From positions 186,001-250,000 of the forward strand of contig JAJZVV010000001.1 of the NCBI GenBank assembly GCA_021845595.1: a DNA stretch of 64,000 bases, given 5' to 3'. This stretch comes from Pseudomonadota bacterium. Lineage in GTDB: Bacteria; Pseudomonadota; Alphaproteobacteria; Acetobacterales; Acetobacteraceae. The stretch's first letter is position 1. The number at the start of each line of letters is the position of its first letter. The position numbers and the translations under genes were made by a program. The notes under the pieces were generated by a model. That model worked only from the letters and a program-made list of their open reading frames with translations, did not search any database and had not been told where the DNA came from. Positions 22,874-31,121 of the stretch are shown here, piece by piece.

Positions 22874-25390
22874 TCAGGCCATCGCTTCCACCAGCGCATC
22901 GCGCAGCCGCACGGCGGTGAATGGCTTGTCCAGCCGCACATGCGGAAGTGCTGGCCCGCCCAGCTCGCGGCCATGGCCCGTGGCGATGATCACCCGCAGC
23001 CCGGGCGACGCCTGTCGTGCCTGTGCCGCGAGGTGCGTCCCGTCCATGTCCGGCAGGCTCAGATCGGCGATCAGGACATCGGCGCCCCCGTCCAGCAGGT
23101 GCAGCGCCTCCCCCGCGCTGCCGGCCGCGCGGACCTCGTGACCATCCGCGGCCAGAATCTCGGCCACCACGCCCCGAAGCAGCGAATCATCCTCGGCCAG
23201 CACCACGCGCAGACGCCGCGCGGGGTTGGCAGACAAGGCTTGGCGCAGCCTTCGCGCCAGCTCGTCCGTCCGCCACGGCTTCGCCAGCAGCCGCGCCCCG
23301 GGTGGCAAGCCGCCGGCGGCCACCAGTGCGTCCTCGGCGTAGCCGGACGTGAACACGACCGGCAGACTAGGCCCGACGATCCGGCGGGCGCGTTCGGCCA
23401 TCTCGACGGCGCCGACCGGTCCAGGCATCACCACGTCCGAGAACAACAGCGCCGGCCGTGCTCCGGATTGCAGGATCGCCAGCGCGGCGGCGCCGTTCTC
23501 CGCCGTGATGGTACGGTAGCCGAGATCGTGCAGCGCGGCGACAACGGCGCCGAGCACGGCGGGATCGTCCTCGACGACGAGCACGGTCTCGCCCTGCCCG
23601 AGCGGCAGGTCCGCTGCCGGCTCGCCAATCGTCGCCGCCGGCGTGCCCCGTGCGCGCGGCAGATAGAGCCGTACGGTCGTCCCCACCCCCGGCGCGCTCT
23701 CCAGATCGAGCCCGCCCCGCGATTGGCGGGCAAACCCGTGCACCATGGAGAGGCCCAGGCCGCTGCCGCGGACGCCCTTGGTAGAAAAGAAGGGCTCGAC
23801 GGCGCGCGCCAGCTGCTCCTCGGTCATACCGATCCCCGAATCGCGGATGGTGATGCCGACATATTCACCGCGGGACAGCGTGTCGGCGCCGATCTGCCGG
23901 GGCGCGAGCACGGCGAGATTGGTCGCCTCGACGACGATCTGGCCCCCGGACGGCATCGCATCGCGCGCATTCAGCACCAGATTGAGCAGCGCGCTTTCGA
24001 GCTGTTCGGGGTCGGCCTGCACCGGCCAAAGCTCCGGCGCCTTCAGGAACACGAGTTCGATCGTCGCCGGCAGCGTGTCGCGTAGCATCTGCATCAGCTG
24101 CCCGACCAGGGTCTGCACGTCCACCGGAACCGGGGTCAGACGCTGACGGCGCGCGAAGGCCAATAGCGAGCGCGTCAGGCGCGCGCCCCGCTGCACCCCG
24201 GCGAGCGCCGCGGCCAGACGCGCGCGGAGCGGCGATACCGGGTCCAGCTGGCGCTCGAGAAGCTCAAGATTGGCCTGCACCGCCTGCAGCAGGTTATTGA
24301 AGTCATGCGCGACACCGCCGGTGAGCCGCCCTAGCGCGTCGAGCTTCTGTGCATCGCGGGCGAGGCGCTCCATCTCCAGCCGCTGGGTGATGTCGGCGAC
24401 TACCAGCATCTGCCCGCCATCCGGCATCGGGCCGCGCCAGACCTCCAAGACCCGCCCGTCCTTGCGCATCTCGGCGGCCACGGCACCGGTTTCGGTCGTG
24501 GGGGGCGGCCGGGCGAGAACGGCCGGCTGCCAACCCTCCGTCAATTCCACCAGCTCCGCGAAGCTCATGTCCTGATAGACCTTGGCTCCGTCGATCCCCA
24601 GCCGCAGCGCCAGGCGCTCGTTCTTGGTGCGCAGCCGTCCCGCACAGTCGAAGATGCCGATGCCCGGCCGCACGATCGCGGCCGCCGCGCCGAGCCGCGC
24701 GGTCTCCTCGCGCAGGCGCGCCTGGCTCGCCTTCAGCCGCGCGCGCGATACCAGCAGGCCGAGGACGGTGAGCCCGGCGAGCGCGAAGCCCGCGCCGGTA
24801 GCCAGCATAAGCAGCGTCAAGAGGTCCGACCGTGTCGCCGCCAGCTCGCTTTGGTACTGCGTCCGCTCGGCGCGCGCGGCCTCGAGCAGCGCACCCGTCC
24901 GCGCGCGCAGCGTCTCCTGGGTGCGCTCGCCCTGACCACCCAGGACGATGGCCATCGCCGCCTTGGTCTCGCCGCGCTGCGCCAGATCGAGGGTCTTGCG
25001 GAGCTCGGCCAGCTTCTCGTCGGCCAATGCCTGCAGTTGCGCCGCTCCGGCCTGGGCCCAGGCCTGGTCCCGCACCAGCTCCGCCAATCGCGTGACGTCA
25101 TCGCCCACGCGGCGCGCGGCGCGCTCGTACGGCGCGAGATAGGCGGCCGATCCGGTCAGCAGGTAGCCGCGCTGGCCGGTCTCCGCCTCGTCGAGGTCCA
25201 GGCGCAGCCGCCCGATGCTGAAAGCGCGCTCCCGCGCCTGGTCGAGGCGGTTTTGCAGCCGCATCGACCGGCCGAGCAGGTCGCCGGTGAACAGCCCGAC
25301 CCCGACCATGAGGCCGGCAATGGCGAGGAGCACCAGCGCGACCAGACCATGCCGGCCGATCGCGGACGGGCGCGGCGCAGGTCGCGGCAT
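22874..25390 (-). CDS. Hybrid sensor histidine kinase with two receiver domains
   Basis: 838 residues. A transmembrane helix at about 14-36, a CHASE3-like sensing region to about 185 (DEAETGQRGYLLTGSAAYLA is typical) and a second transmembrane helix near 195-215 come first. A PAS-like region follows, then HisKA with the phospho-acceptor His in GGVAHDFNNLLQ, and a HATPase_c domain (LLNLVLNARDAMPSGG, GSGLGLSMVHGFA). Two C-terminal receivers follow: VLVVEDDPAVL with Asp in FSDVVMPGP, and VVLAEDDSLLR with Asp in IADLSLPDMDG. It is a phosphorelay protein with membrane sensing. No obvious partner regulator is adjacent; targets are unknown. The start at 25390 is close to the dnaQ stop at 25404. Confidence 0.92.
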   Translation of the reverse strand: MPRPAPRPSAIGRHGLVALVLLAIAGLMVGVGLFTGDLLGRSMRLQNRLDQARERAFSIGRLRLDLDEAETGQRGYLLTGSAAYLAPYERAARRVGDDVTRLAELVRDQAWAQAGAAQLQALADEKLAELRKTLDLAQRGETKAAMAIVLGGQGERTQETLRARTGALLEAARAERTQYQSELAATRSDLLTLLMLATGAGFALAGLTVLGLLVSRARLKASQARLREETARLGAAAAIVRPGIGIFDCAGRLRTKNERLALRLGIDGAKVYQDMSFAELVELTEGWQPAVLARPPPTTETGAVAAEMRKDGRVLEVWRGPMPDGGQMLVVADITQRLEMERLARDAQKLDALGRLTGGVAHDFNNLLQAVQANLELLERQLDPVSPLRARLAAALAGVQRGARLTRSLLAFARRQRLTPVPVDVQTLVGQLMQMLRDTLPATIELVFLKAPELWPVQADPEQLESALLNLVLNARDAMPSGGQIVVEATNLAVLAPRQIGADTLSRGEYVGITIRDSGIGMTEEQLARAVEPFFSTKGVRGSGLGLSMVHGFARQSRGGLDLESAPGVGTTVRLYLPRARGTPAATIGEPAADLPLGQGETVLVVEDDPAVLGAVVAALHDLGYRTITAENGAAALAILQSGARPALLFSDVVMPGPVGAVEMAERARRIVGPSLPVVFTSGYAEDALVAAGGLPPGARLLAKPWRTDELARRLRQALSANPARRLRVVLAEDDSLLRGVVAEILAADGHEVRAAGSAGEALHLLDGGADVLIADLSLPDMDGTHLAAQARQASPGLRVIIATGHGRELGGPALPHVRLDKPFTAVRLRDALVEAMA

Positions 25391-25403
25391 GGCGGCCCGA
25401 GCC

Positions 25404-26081
25404 TCAGGCGGACAGCCAGAGCGGATCTTTCAGCCGCGCGAGGAACGCGGCGTGGGCGGCAAGCTCATCCGCGCCCGGGCGGATCGGCCGCGGCGTTCGT
25501 GCCGCCGGGGCCGCGTACGTCACCACCGGCAGGCCGGCGGCGGGTGTGGCCAGCGCCAGACCGCGCTGGCGTCCGCCGGTGAGTTCGACATAGACCTCGG
25601 CCAGCAGCCGGCAATCCAGCAGCGCATTGTGCGTGGAGCGCTCGGAGAGATCGATGCCGAAGCGCCGGCACAGCGCGTCCAGGCTGTTGGGCATGCCCGG
25701 GAACCGGGCCTTGGCCAGGCCCAGCGTGTCCACCATGCGGGCACGGTCCAGGCCGGGGCGGCCGACGCGGGCGAACTCGGCATCGAGAAAGCCGAAATCG
25801 AATGGCGCGTTGTGCGCGATCAGCGGATCCTCGCCGAGGAAGTCCAGCAGCCGCTCGGCGATGGCGCCGAAGCGGGGCTGGCCGCGAAGGTGCTCCGTGC
25901 TGATGCCGTGCACCCGCACCGCATCCTCCGGCACCTCGCGCTCCGGATCGACCAGCGTATGGAAATGCCGCCCCGTCGGGAGGTCGTTGATCAGTTCGAG
26001 CGCGGCGATCTCGATGACCCGGTCACCCGCGGCGGGATCAAGCCCCGTCGTTTCAGTATCGAACAGCACGGCGCGGGACAT
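25404..26081 (-). CDS. dnaQ: DNA polymerase III epsilon subunit (DnaQ 3'-5' exonuclease)
   Basis: 225 residues. The DEDDh exonuclease motifs are VLFDTETTGLD (Asp8, Glu10), HNAPFDFGFLD, and STHNALLDCRLLAEVY with its His and Asp. The epsilon subunit proofreads for the replicative polymerase. The C-terminus past residue 185 is the usual region that contacts the alpha subunit. The ATG at 26081 is the only reasonable start and lies inside the 3' end of coaE, giving a 91-base overlap in different frames. Gene order aroE-coaE-dnaQ is conserved in Alphaproteobacteria. Confidence 0.95.
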   Translation of the reverse strand: MSRAVLFDTETTGLDPAAGDRVIEIAALELINDLPTGRHFHTLVDPEREVPEDAVRVHGISTEHLRGQPRFGAIAERLLDFLGEDPLIAHNAPFDFGFLDAEFARVGRPGLDRARMVDTLGLAKARFPGMPNSLDALCRRFGIDLSERSTHNALLDCRLLAEVYVELTGGRQRGLALATPAAGLPVVTYAAPAARTPRPIRPGADELAAHAAFLARLKDPLWLSA

Positions 26082-26665
26082 GTCTGCAACTCCAGAATTA
26101 ATCGGCGCAGCGCGCGCAAGGCATGGTAGCGGGACAGTCCCGTGCGCACCACGAGATTCGCGCGCCGGCGCTTTTCGGCGTCGGACATCTGCCGTGCAAT
26201 GGCGGCATCGATCTCGGCCTGGTTCCACTGCCGCCGCAGCCGCAGCCGTGCCGCCTGCACCGCGCGCGGTGCCGAGACGACGATGGTGAAGTCGGCCCGC
26301 CGCTCGCCGCCAGTTTCGAACAGCAGCGGGACGTCGAGCACCACGGCGCGGGCGCCGGCGCGCCGGGCGCGGCCGAGAAAGGCGCGCTCGGCGGCGCGCA
26401 CCAGCGGATGCACGATGCGCTCCAGACGCTGGAGGGCCCCCGGCTCGCGCATCACCGCCGCGCGCAGGGCGGCGCGGTCGATGACGCCGTCGCGGACCGT
26501 GCCGGGAAACGATGCCGCAATCGGCCGCACCGCGCGCCCGCCGCGGCGCTGCAGCGCATGCACCGCGGCGTCGGCATCGAACACCGGGATCCGGGCGCGG
26601 CGGAAACAGGCGGCGGCGGTGGATTTGCCCATGCCGATGCCGCCGGTGAGCCCGATCACGCGCAT
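25991..26665 (-). CDS. coaE: Dephospho-CoA kinase
   Basis: 224 residues; catalyses the last step of CoA synthesis, ATP-dependent phosphorylation of the ribose 3'-OH. The P-loop is GLTGGIGMGKSTAAACF (about 5-21) and the CoA-specific motif FDADAAVHAL follows. VVLDVPLLFETGGE and IARQMSDAEKRRRA are also typical. It is longer than most relatives: the normal end falls around residue 200, and the extra 25 Arg/Pro-rich residues read through the first 91 bases of dnaQ in another frame. This tail probably arose by loss of an earlier stop. Confidence 0.95.
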   Translation of the reverse strand: MRVIGLTGGIGMGKSTAAACFRRARIPVFDADAAVHALQRRGGRAVRPIAASFPGTVRDGVIDRAALRAAVMREPGALQRLERIVHPLVRAAERAFLGRARRAGARAVVLDVPLLFETGGERRADFTIVVSAPRAVQAARLRLRRQWNQAEIDAAIARQMSDAEKRRRANLVVRTGLSRYHALRALRRLILELQTCPAPCCSILKRRGLIPPRVTGSSRSPRSN

Positions 26666-26671
26666 CCCGGC

Positions 26672-27511
26672 TCAGCCCGCCGGCAGATCGTCGCCGACGA
26701 AGCGGCGCAGCGCCTCATCGACCTCGGGATCGACGCCGAACCAGGCGGCGAAGCCAGGACGCGCCTGGTGGAGGAGCATGCCCAGACCGCCCACGGCGAC
26801 GAGCCCCCGTGCGCGCGCCGCTGCCAGCAACTCGGTCTCGCGCGGCACATAGATCACATCCGCAACGGCCAGCCCGGTGGCGGCCCGGTCGAGCGCCAGC
26901 GCCAACGGTTCCCGGCCCGTCATGCCCGCTGCGGTGGTGTTGACCACCAGCGCCATCTCCGCCAGTGCCGCCTCCCGCGCCACCCAAGGCAGGGTACGCA
27001 GCCCGGGGAGCGCAGCCGCGAGCCGGTCCGCCTCCTCGGTGCGGCGCGCGGTGACGAACACCGGAGCGCCGGCCTCGGCCAGCGACGCGGCGACGGCCCG
27101 CGCCGCGCCCCCCGCGCCCAGCACCAGCGCCGGACCGGCACCGGGATCGACGCCGTGGTCGCGCAGATTGGCGAGAAAGCCGAACCCATCGGTGTTGCTG
27201 CCGAGGATGCGTCCGTCGCGAAACACCAGCGTGTTCACCGCGCCGGCACGCTCCGCCGAGACGTCGCGCTCGTCGCACAGGGAAGCGGCGGCGAGCTTGT
27301 GCGGCAGGGTGACGTTCGCCCCGGCGAAGCCCGCCGCCGCGAGCCCCCGCACCGCGGTGGCGAAATGCTCCGGCGCTACCGGCAGCGGCACATAGGCGCC
27401 ATCGATGCGGTAGCGTTCCAGCCAGAAACCGTGCAGCCGGGGCGAGCGGGAGTGCCCGACCGGCCAGCCCAGCACGCCGGCCACACGCGCCTTCCCTGTC
27501 AGAATTGGCAT
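26672..27511 (-). CDS. aroE: Shikimate dehydrogenase (NADP+)
   Basis: 279 residues; reduces 3-dehydroshikimate in aromatic amino acid synthesis. The substrate-binding N-terminus reads GWPVGHSRSPRLHGFWL, the catalytic Lys is in NVTLPHKLAA, and GSNTDGFGF and GAGGAARAVAASL (NADP loop) are clear. The ATG at 27511 begins MPILTGKARVAGV, matching the family start. It lies 6 bases upstream of coaE on the same strand and heads the aroE-coaE-dnaQ run. Confidence 0.96.
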   Translation of the reverse strand: MPILTGKARVAGVLGWPVGHSRSPRLHGFWLERYRIDGAYVPLPVAPEHFATAVRGLAAAGFAGANVTLPHKLAAASLCDERDVSAERAGAVNTLVFRDGRILGSNTDGFGFLANLRDHGVDPGAGPALVLGAGGAARAVAASLAEAGAPVFVTARRTEEADRLAAALPGLRTLPWVAREAALAEMALVVNTTAAGMTGREPLALALDRAATGLAVADVIYVPRETELLAAARARGLVAVGGLGMLLHQARPGFAAWFGVDPEVDEALRRFVGDDLPAG

Positions 27512-27537
27512 GGCCCTGTCCAAGCACGCGCGTGGCC

Positions 27538-27576
27538 GGGGATCAAGCCCGGGGACCAAGCCCGGGGACCAAGCGA
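27538..27576 (-). repeat. Three 13-bp tandem repeats between glycosyltransferase and aroE
   Basis: GGGGATCAAGCCC, GGGGACCAAGCCC and GGGGACCAAGCGA follow one another without gap in the 73-base space between the two genes. No function is apparent; it looks like local slippage. Confidence 0.7.
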
Positions 27577-27584
27577 CGACGGGG

Positions 27585-28880
27585 TCACACCGGCGCCGGG
27601 CGGCCTCGGCGGCGGCGTTCCGGCACGGGAGGCGACGGCGTGTGCTCCAGCAGCTTGCGCTGACCGATCGCGATCGCGTCGTGACGCTCCATTTCCTGCA
27701 TCATGCGGGTGAGAATCTGGAACAGCATCTGGTCCCAGGTGAAGCGCTGGGCGGCAGCTCGGCAGGCGTCGCGGAAGTCCGCGCGCTGCTTGGGCGGGTC
27801 GGCCAGCACGGCCCGGATGGCGTGGTAGAGGCTTTCGGCCGAGAACGGATCGAAATACGTGCATAATTGGCCGCCGACCTCGGGGATCGCCGAGCTGAAC
27901 GAGGCGATGCACGGCGTGCCGACGGACAGGCTCTCCAGCACCGGCAGACCGAAGCCTTCGAAGAACGAGGGATAGATCGTCGCGGCGGCACCGGAGAGCA
28001 GGCAGTATTTCTCGAATTCGGAGACGAACCCCGGCAGCACCAGCCGGCCCGTCTCGATCGCCTTCTCCAGTTCCGGCGGGATGATCTGCTGCTCGCGCAG
28101 CCAGCCCATCCGCCCGGCGATGACGACGCGCACGCTGTCCAGCAATTCGGGGAACAGCGCCAGCACCTCGAAGATGCGCACGATGTTCTTGCGCGGTTCG
28201 CGGGTGCCGAGCACGAGGAAATAGGGATCGGCATCCGCCGGCTCCCGCTCGTTCTCGACCTGGATCGGGAACCACCACGGCCAGGAGACACCGTTATAAG
28301 CCACCGCCAGCCGCCGTTCATCGATGCCGAGATAGGCCGCCAGATCTTCCACGGTGGCGCGCGAGACGCCGAAGGTGACGGCGTTGCTGCGCAGATCGCT
28401 CATCATGCTCTCGGCGTGGTAGCGGATATTGGCGATCTCGTGGAACTGCGGCGTCACCAGGGTCGAGAGGTCGTGGACGATGCTGCACTCGAGCGGGAAG
28501 AGTTGGCGGACGCGTTTGACCGACGGATAGATGCCGAGCGCGTGCGCGCCCCAGTCGAACAGCGGCACCACACCGTCCTGCGCCGGTCCCTTGAAGAAGT
28601 CCCGGTGCAGGAAGAGGCCGCTGCCGCGCGCCAGCGCATCCTCGACGGCGGCGCGGGTGACGAGGTGGTGCTCGTAGAAGAACTGGGTCGTCTCCGGCAG
28701 CACCCGCAGCAGCACCTGCGCCAGACCGGCGGCCACCACGGGGATGCCGGTCCAATGCTCCTCGAACAGCGGCGAGACGTCGTAGTAGATGCGCCAGCCA
28801 CTGCCGGCGATGGTGCGTGCCAGCGCGGCCAGGGCTTCGCCACGCGCGATCGCCGGCAGACGCTCACGCATGAGCTGCAT
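27585..28880 (-). CDS. Glycosyltransferase family 4-like protein
   Basis: 431 residues with the GT-B fold. The C-terminal donor-binding domain has FLVLGTREPRKNIVRIFE, and the EX7E-like signature YPSFFEGFGLPVLESLSVG. The N-terminal half (YYDVSPLFEEHWTGIPVV, CSIVHDLSTLVTPQFHE) resembles mannosyl- or glucosyltransferases of polysaccharide pathways. The ATG at 28880 has GGAGG 8 bases upstream and overlaps the preceding unknown gene by 17 bases. No polymer-export genes are present, so the product may be a glycoprotein or a capsule unit encoded elsewhere. Donor and acceptor are unknown. Confidence 0.88.
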   Translation of the reverse strand: MQLMRERLPAIARGEALAALARTIAGSGWRIYYDVSPLFEEHWTGIPVVAAGLAQVLLRVLPETTQFFYEHHLVTRAAVEDALARGSGLFLHRDFFKGPAQDGVVPLFDWGAHALGIYPSVKRVRQLFPLECSIVHDLSTLVTPQFHEIANIRYHAESMMSDLRSNAVTFGVSRATVEDLAAYLGIDERRLAVAYNGVSWPWWFPIQVENEREPADADPYFLVLGTREPRKNIVRIFEVLALFPELLDSVRVVIAGRMGWLREQQIIPPELEKAIETGRLVLPGFVSEFEKYCLLSGAAATIYPSFFEGFGLPVLESLSVGTPCIASFSSAIPEVGGQLCTYFDPFSAESLYHAIRAVLADPPKQRADFRDACRAAAQRFTWDQMLFQILTRMMQEMERHDAIAIGQRKLLEHTPSPPVPERRRRGRPAPV

Positions 28881-30324
28881 CCCGCGCACCTCCGCCAAGC
28901 CGCGGCACCGGAGGCGGGCCGGCACGCGTGATCTCGTCGCGGGTGCGTCCGATCAGGCCGGCGACGGCCCGAGCGGACAGCGACGGCACCATGAACAACC
29001 GCGCGCCGAACGCATCGAGCACTTCCTGGCGCGTTTCTTCGTCCGCCAGGACGCTGAAGCGCGGCATGAGCGCCTGCGGCAGCGTCAGATTCGGAGGCGG
29101 TGCGACGAGCACCGCCGGCACACCGAGCGCCGCCAGCCGCGCCAGCGTCAGGGCACACTCCGGATCGCCGCCCTCGACCCAGGCGAGGGCGAAGAGATGG
29201 CGCATCAGCGCCGTCGCCCTGTCCGCCCGCAGCCGGGCGAGGAACATCGTTCGCAGCGTCGCCGGCTCGGCACTGGCCGCGCGCACCCGCTGGATCAGCC
29301 CGGCCACCGCCCCGGCCGTCTCCCAGCTTTCGTTGAAGGGAAATACGACCAGCCGCAGGGACCGATCCTGCCATCGCCCGGCACGGCAAAGGCGCTCGAT
29401 CAGGGGCGGAACGATGCTAGCGGGATTGGCCACGTTCCACGGCAACAGCAGCGGCGTCAGCCGGTCCGACCCGTCGTTCGACGCGCTGGCAAAGGTCACC
29501 GCGCGTCGCCAGTCGAGTGAGGGTGGCGCGCCGCTCCCGCCCGCTCCCCTCCAAGCCTCACGCCACGAGGCCGCATTGAATTCCGCGAAGGAGGCGATCT
29601 CCAGGCCGAGTTCGGCGCAGAAGGCGGCGTCGTCCGCGCCGACCCAGGCCGACGCCCCCCCCGGCAGGGCGCCCGGCCCTGCCCCTGCGGCCAACAGATC
29701 CGCGGCCACGGCACTGTCGTCGAGCAGAGCGGTCGGCATCGGGTGGCCATCCAGGCCCGAGAGCGGCGATTGCTCAGGGAAATAGATCAACTGACGGCTG
29801 AACCCCGCCGGCACGCGATCACCGCTGCCGAACGGGTGCTGCGGCGGGCTCGTTGGCAGCAGCGTGTGGCTCTCACCGGTGAGGATGACGTTGCTGGCCT
29901 GCTTGAGCAGGCGGGCATGCCGCGCCATGCCGAGGCGGACGTGCAGGAGCTTCTCCGCGGCACCGACGGCTATGCCGAGACGGCGAAAGGCGCTGAAGCT
30001 GTCGGTGGCGGAGAACAGCTCCGGCGCGGGTGCAAGCAGCAGGGTCGTGCCCCGCCCCGCGGCGAGCCGCACCAGCGCGCGCAACTGCGCTTCGAACCCG
30101 AACAAAATCTGCGCGCAGGGATGGCGCGCCGCGGCGATGACCGCAGCGCGCGCGCCGGGTTCGACCAGGGGCACGCTGGCAACAATGGCGTCGCTGCCCC
30201 AGAACTCCGAGTCGACACGCTGCGAATAGGGTGCGCCGCGCGCCCCACCGCGCTCACGCCGGCGCGCGCCGGCCCCACCCGCGCCATCCGGCAGCGGCTT
30301 CAATGCGCGGGACTGCGACGCCAT
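28864..30324 (-). CDS. Protein of unknown function coupled to the glycosyltransferase
   Basis: 486 residues with no motif I recognise. There is no signal peptide; an Arg/Gly-rich start gives way to an alpha/beta-looking body (LRLVVFPFNESWETAGAVAG, VEGGDPECALTLARLAALGV, FSVLADEETRQEVLDAF). The C-terminal 160 residues have the feel of a Rossmann-like domain, and the middle has several short Ala/Gly loops. It overlaps the glycosyltransferase by 17 bases and so probably works with it. A divergent glycan-related enzyme is possible but not supported by catalytic residues that I can point to. Confidence 0.65.
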   Translation of the reverse strand: MASQSRALKPLPDGAGGAGARRRERGGARGAPYSQRVDSEFWGSDAIVASVPLVEPGARAAVIAAARHPCAQILFGFEAQLRALVRLAAGRGTTLLLAPAPELFSATDSFSAFRRLGIAVGAAEKLLHVRLGMARHARLLKQASNVILTGESHTLLPTSPPQHPFGSGDRVPAGFSRQLIYFPEQSPLSGLDGHPMPTALLDDSAVAADLLAAGAGPGALPGGASAWVGADDAAFCAELGLEIASFAEFNAASWREAWRGAGGSGAPPSLDWRRAVTFASASNDGSDRLTPLLLPWNVANPASIVPPLIERLCRAGRWQDRSLRLVVFPFNESWETAGAVAGLIQRVRAASAEPATLRTMFLARLRADRATALMRHLFALAWVEGGDPECALTLARLAALGVPAVLVAPPPNLTLPQALMPRFSVLADEETRQEVLDAFGARLFMVPSLSARAVAGLIGRTRDEITRAGPPPVPRLGGGARDAAHA

Positions 30325-30410
30325 GACGCAAGACGGGTTTCACTCACGGATTTCCGTTCCACGATGATCATGGCATTCTCTTCATTCCGTAGAAAGGAGG
30401 CAAGGCCGTT

Positions 30411-31097
30411 ATGCGCCCCAACCCGGACCTCATGCCGAGAGGCAGCATCGACGGCATCGCGGCCGACGGCACCATCGCCGGCTGGGCGTGGCTGCCGGGC
30501 TGCACGCAGCGATGCCATGTGCGCATTCTCGACTCCGATGGCTCGGTCCTCGGCGAGGCGCTGGCCGATGTCTTTCGCTCGGATTTGCTGCGCGCCGGCA
30601 TGGGGCTGGGCCATTGCGGGTTCTTCGCCAGTGTCCGACGCCCGCTGCCGCCCGGCCCGCGCGCGCTGCGCCTGATCGAGCCGCGGCTGGACCGGCCCAT
30701 AGGCCGGGAAATCCTGGTGGACGTGCCGGTTCGGCGTCCGGGCGCGGCGCCTTCGGTCTATGTCCGCCCCAGCGCCCGCCCCGCCTGGCGCGACGAGGAA
30801 GTGCTTGCCCATCTCGGCCAGTTCGAGCTGGAACGCCATCGCCAGCGCATGGGCACGGTGCGCTTCGTCGATATCGTGTTCCGCTACATCCTCAATCGCT
30901 GGGCCGACGATGGCGGATTGTCACGCTACAGCGAAGCGCTGGACGCCGGCGAACTGACCTGCGAGCAGGTCTTCGCGATTCTGCTCGGGTGCGAGGAACG
31001 CAAGGCGATCGCGACCCCGCTGCCGGCGCCGCACGACTACCGGTTTCCCTTCGGCTCCCCCGACCTTGCCGAGTTCGCCCCGACCGCGGCTGCCTGA
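30411..31097 (+). CDS. DUF4214-like domain protein
   Basis: 228 residues. The N-terminal part (SIDGIAADGTIAGWAWLPG, GHCGFFASVRRPLPPG) resembles a repeat domain that accompanies glycan-related proteins in Acetobacteraceae. The C-terminal part, residues about 150-200, fits DUF4214: FVDIVFRYILNRWADDGGL followed by YSEALDAGELTCEQVFAILL. DUF4214 occurs in surface and glycosyltransferase-linked proteins. A strong AAAGGAGG precedes the ATG at 30411. It is divergent from the unknown/glycosyltransferase pair, and I infer a shared surface-polysaccharide role. No signal peptide is seen. Confidence 0.68.
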   Translation: MRPNPDLMPRGSIDGIAADGTIAGWAWLPGCTQRCHVRILDSDGSVLGEALADVFRSDLLRAGMGLGHCGFFASVRRPLPPGPRALRLIEPRLDRPIGREILVDVPVRRPGAAPSVYVRPSARPAWRDEEVLAHLGQFELERHRQRMGTVRFVDIVFRYILNRWADDGGLSRYSEALDAGELTCEQVFAILLGCEERKAIATPLPAPHDYRFPFGSPDLAEFAPTAAA

Positions 31098-31121
31098 AGC
31101 GCTCGTTCGCGGGGGCTGGTC

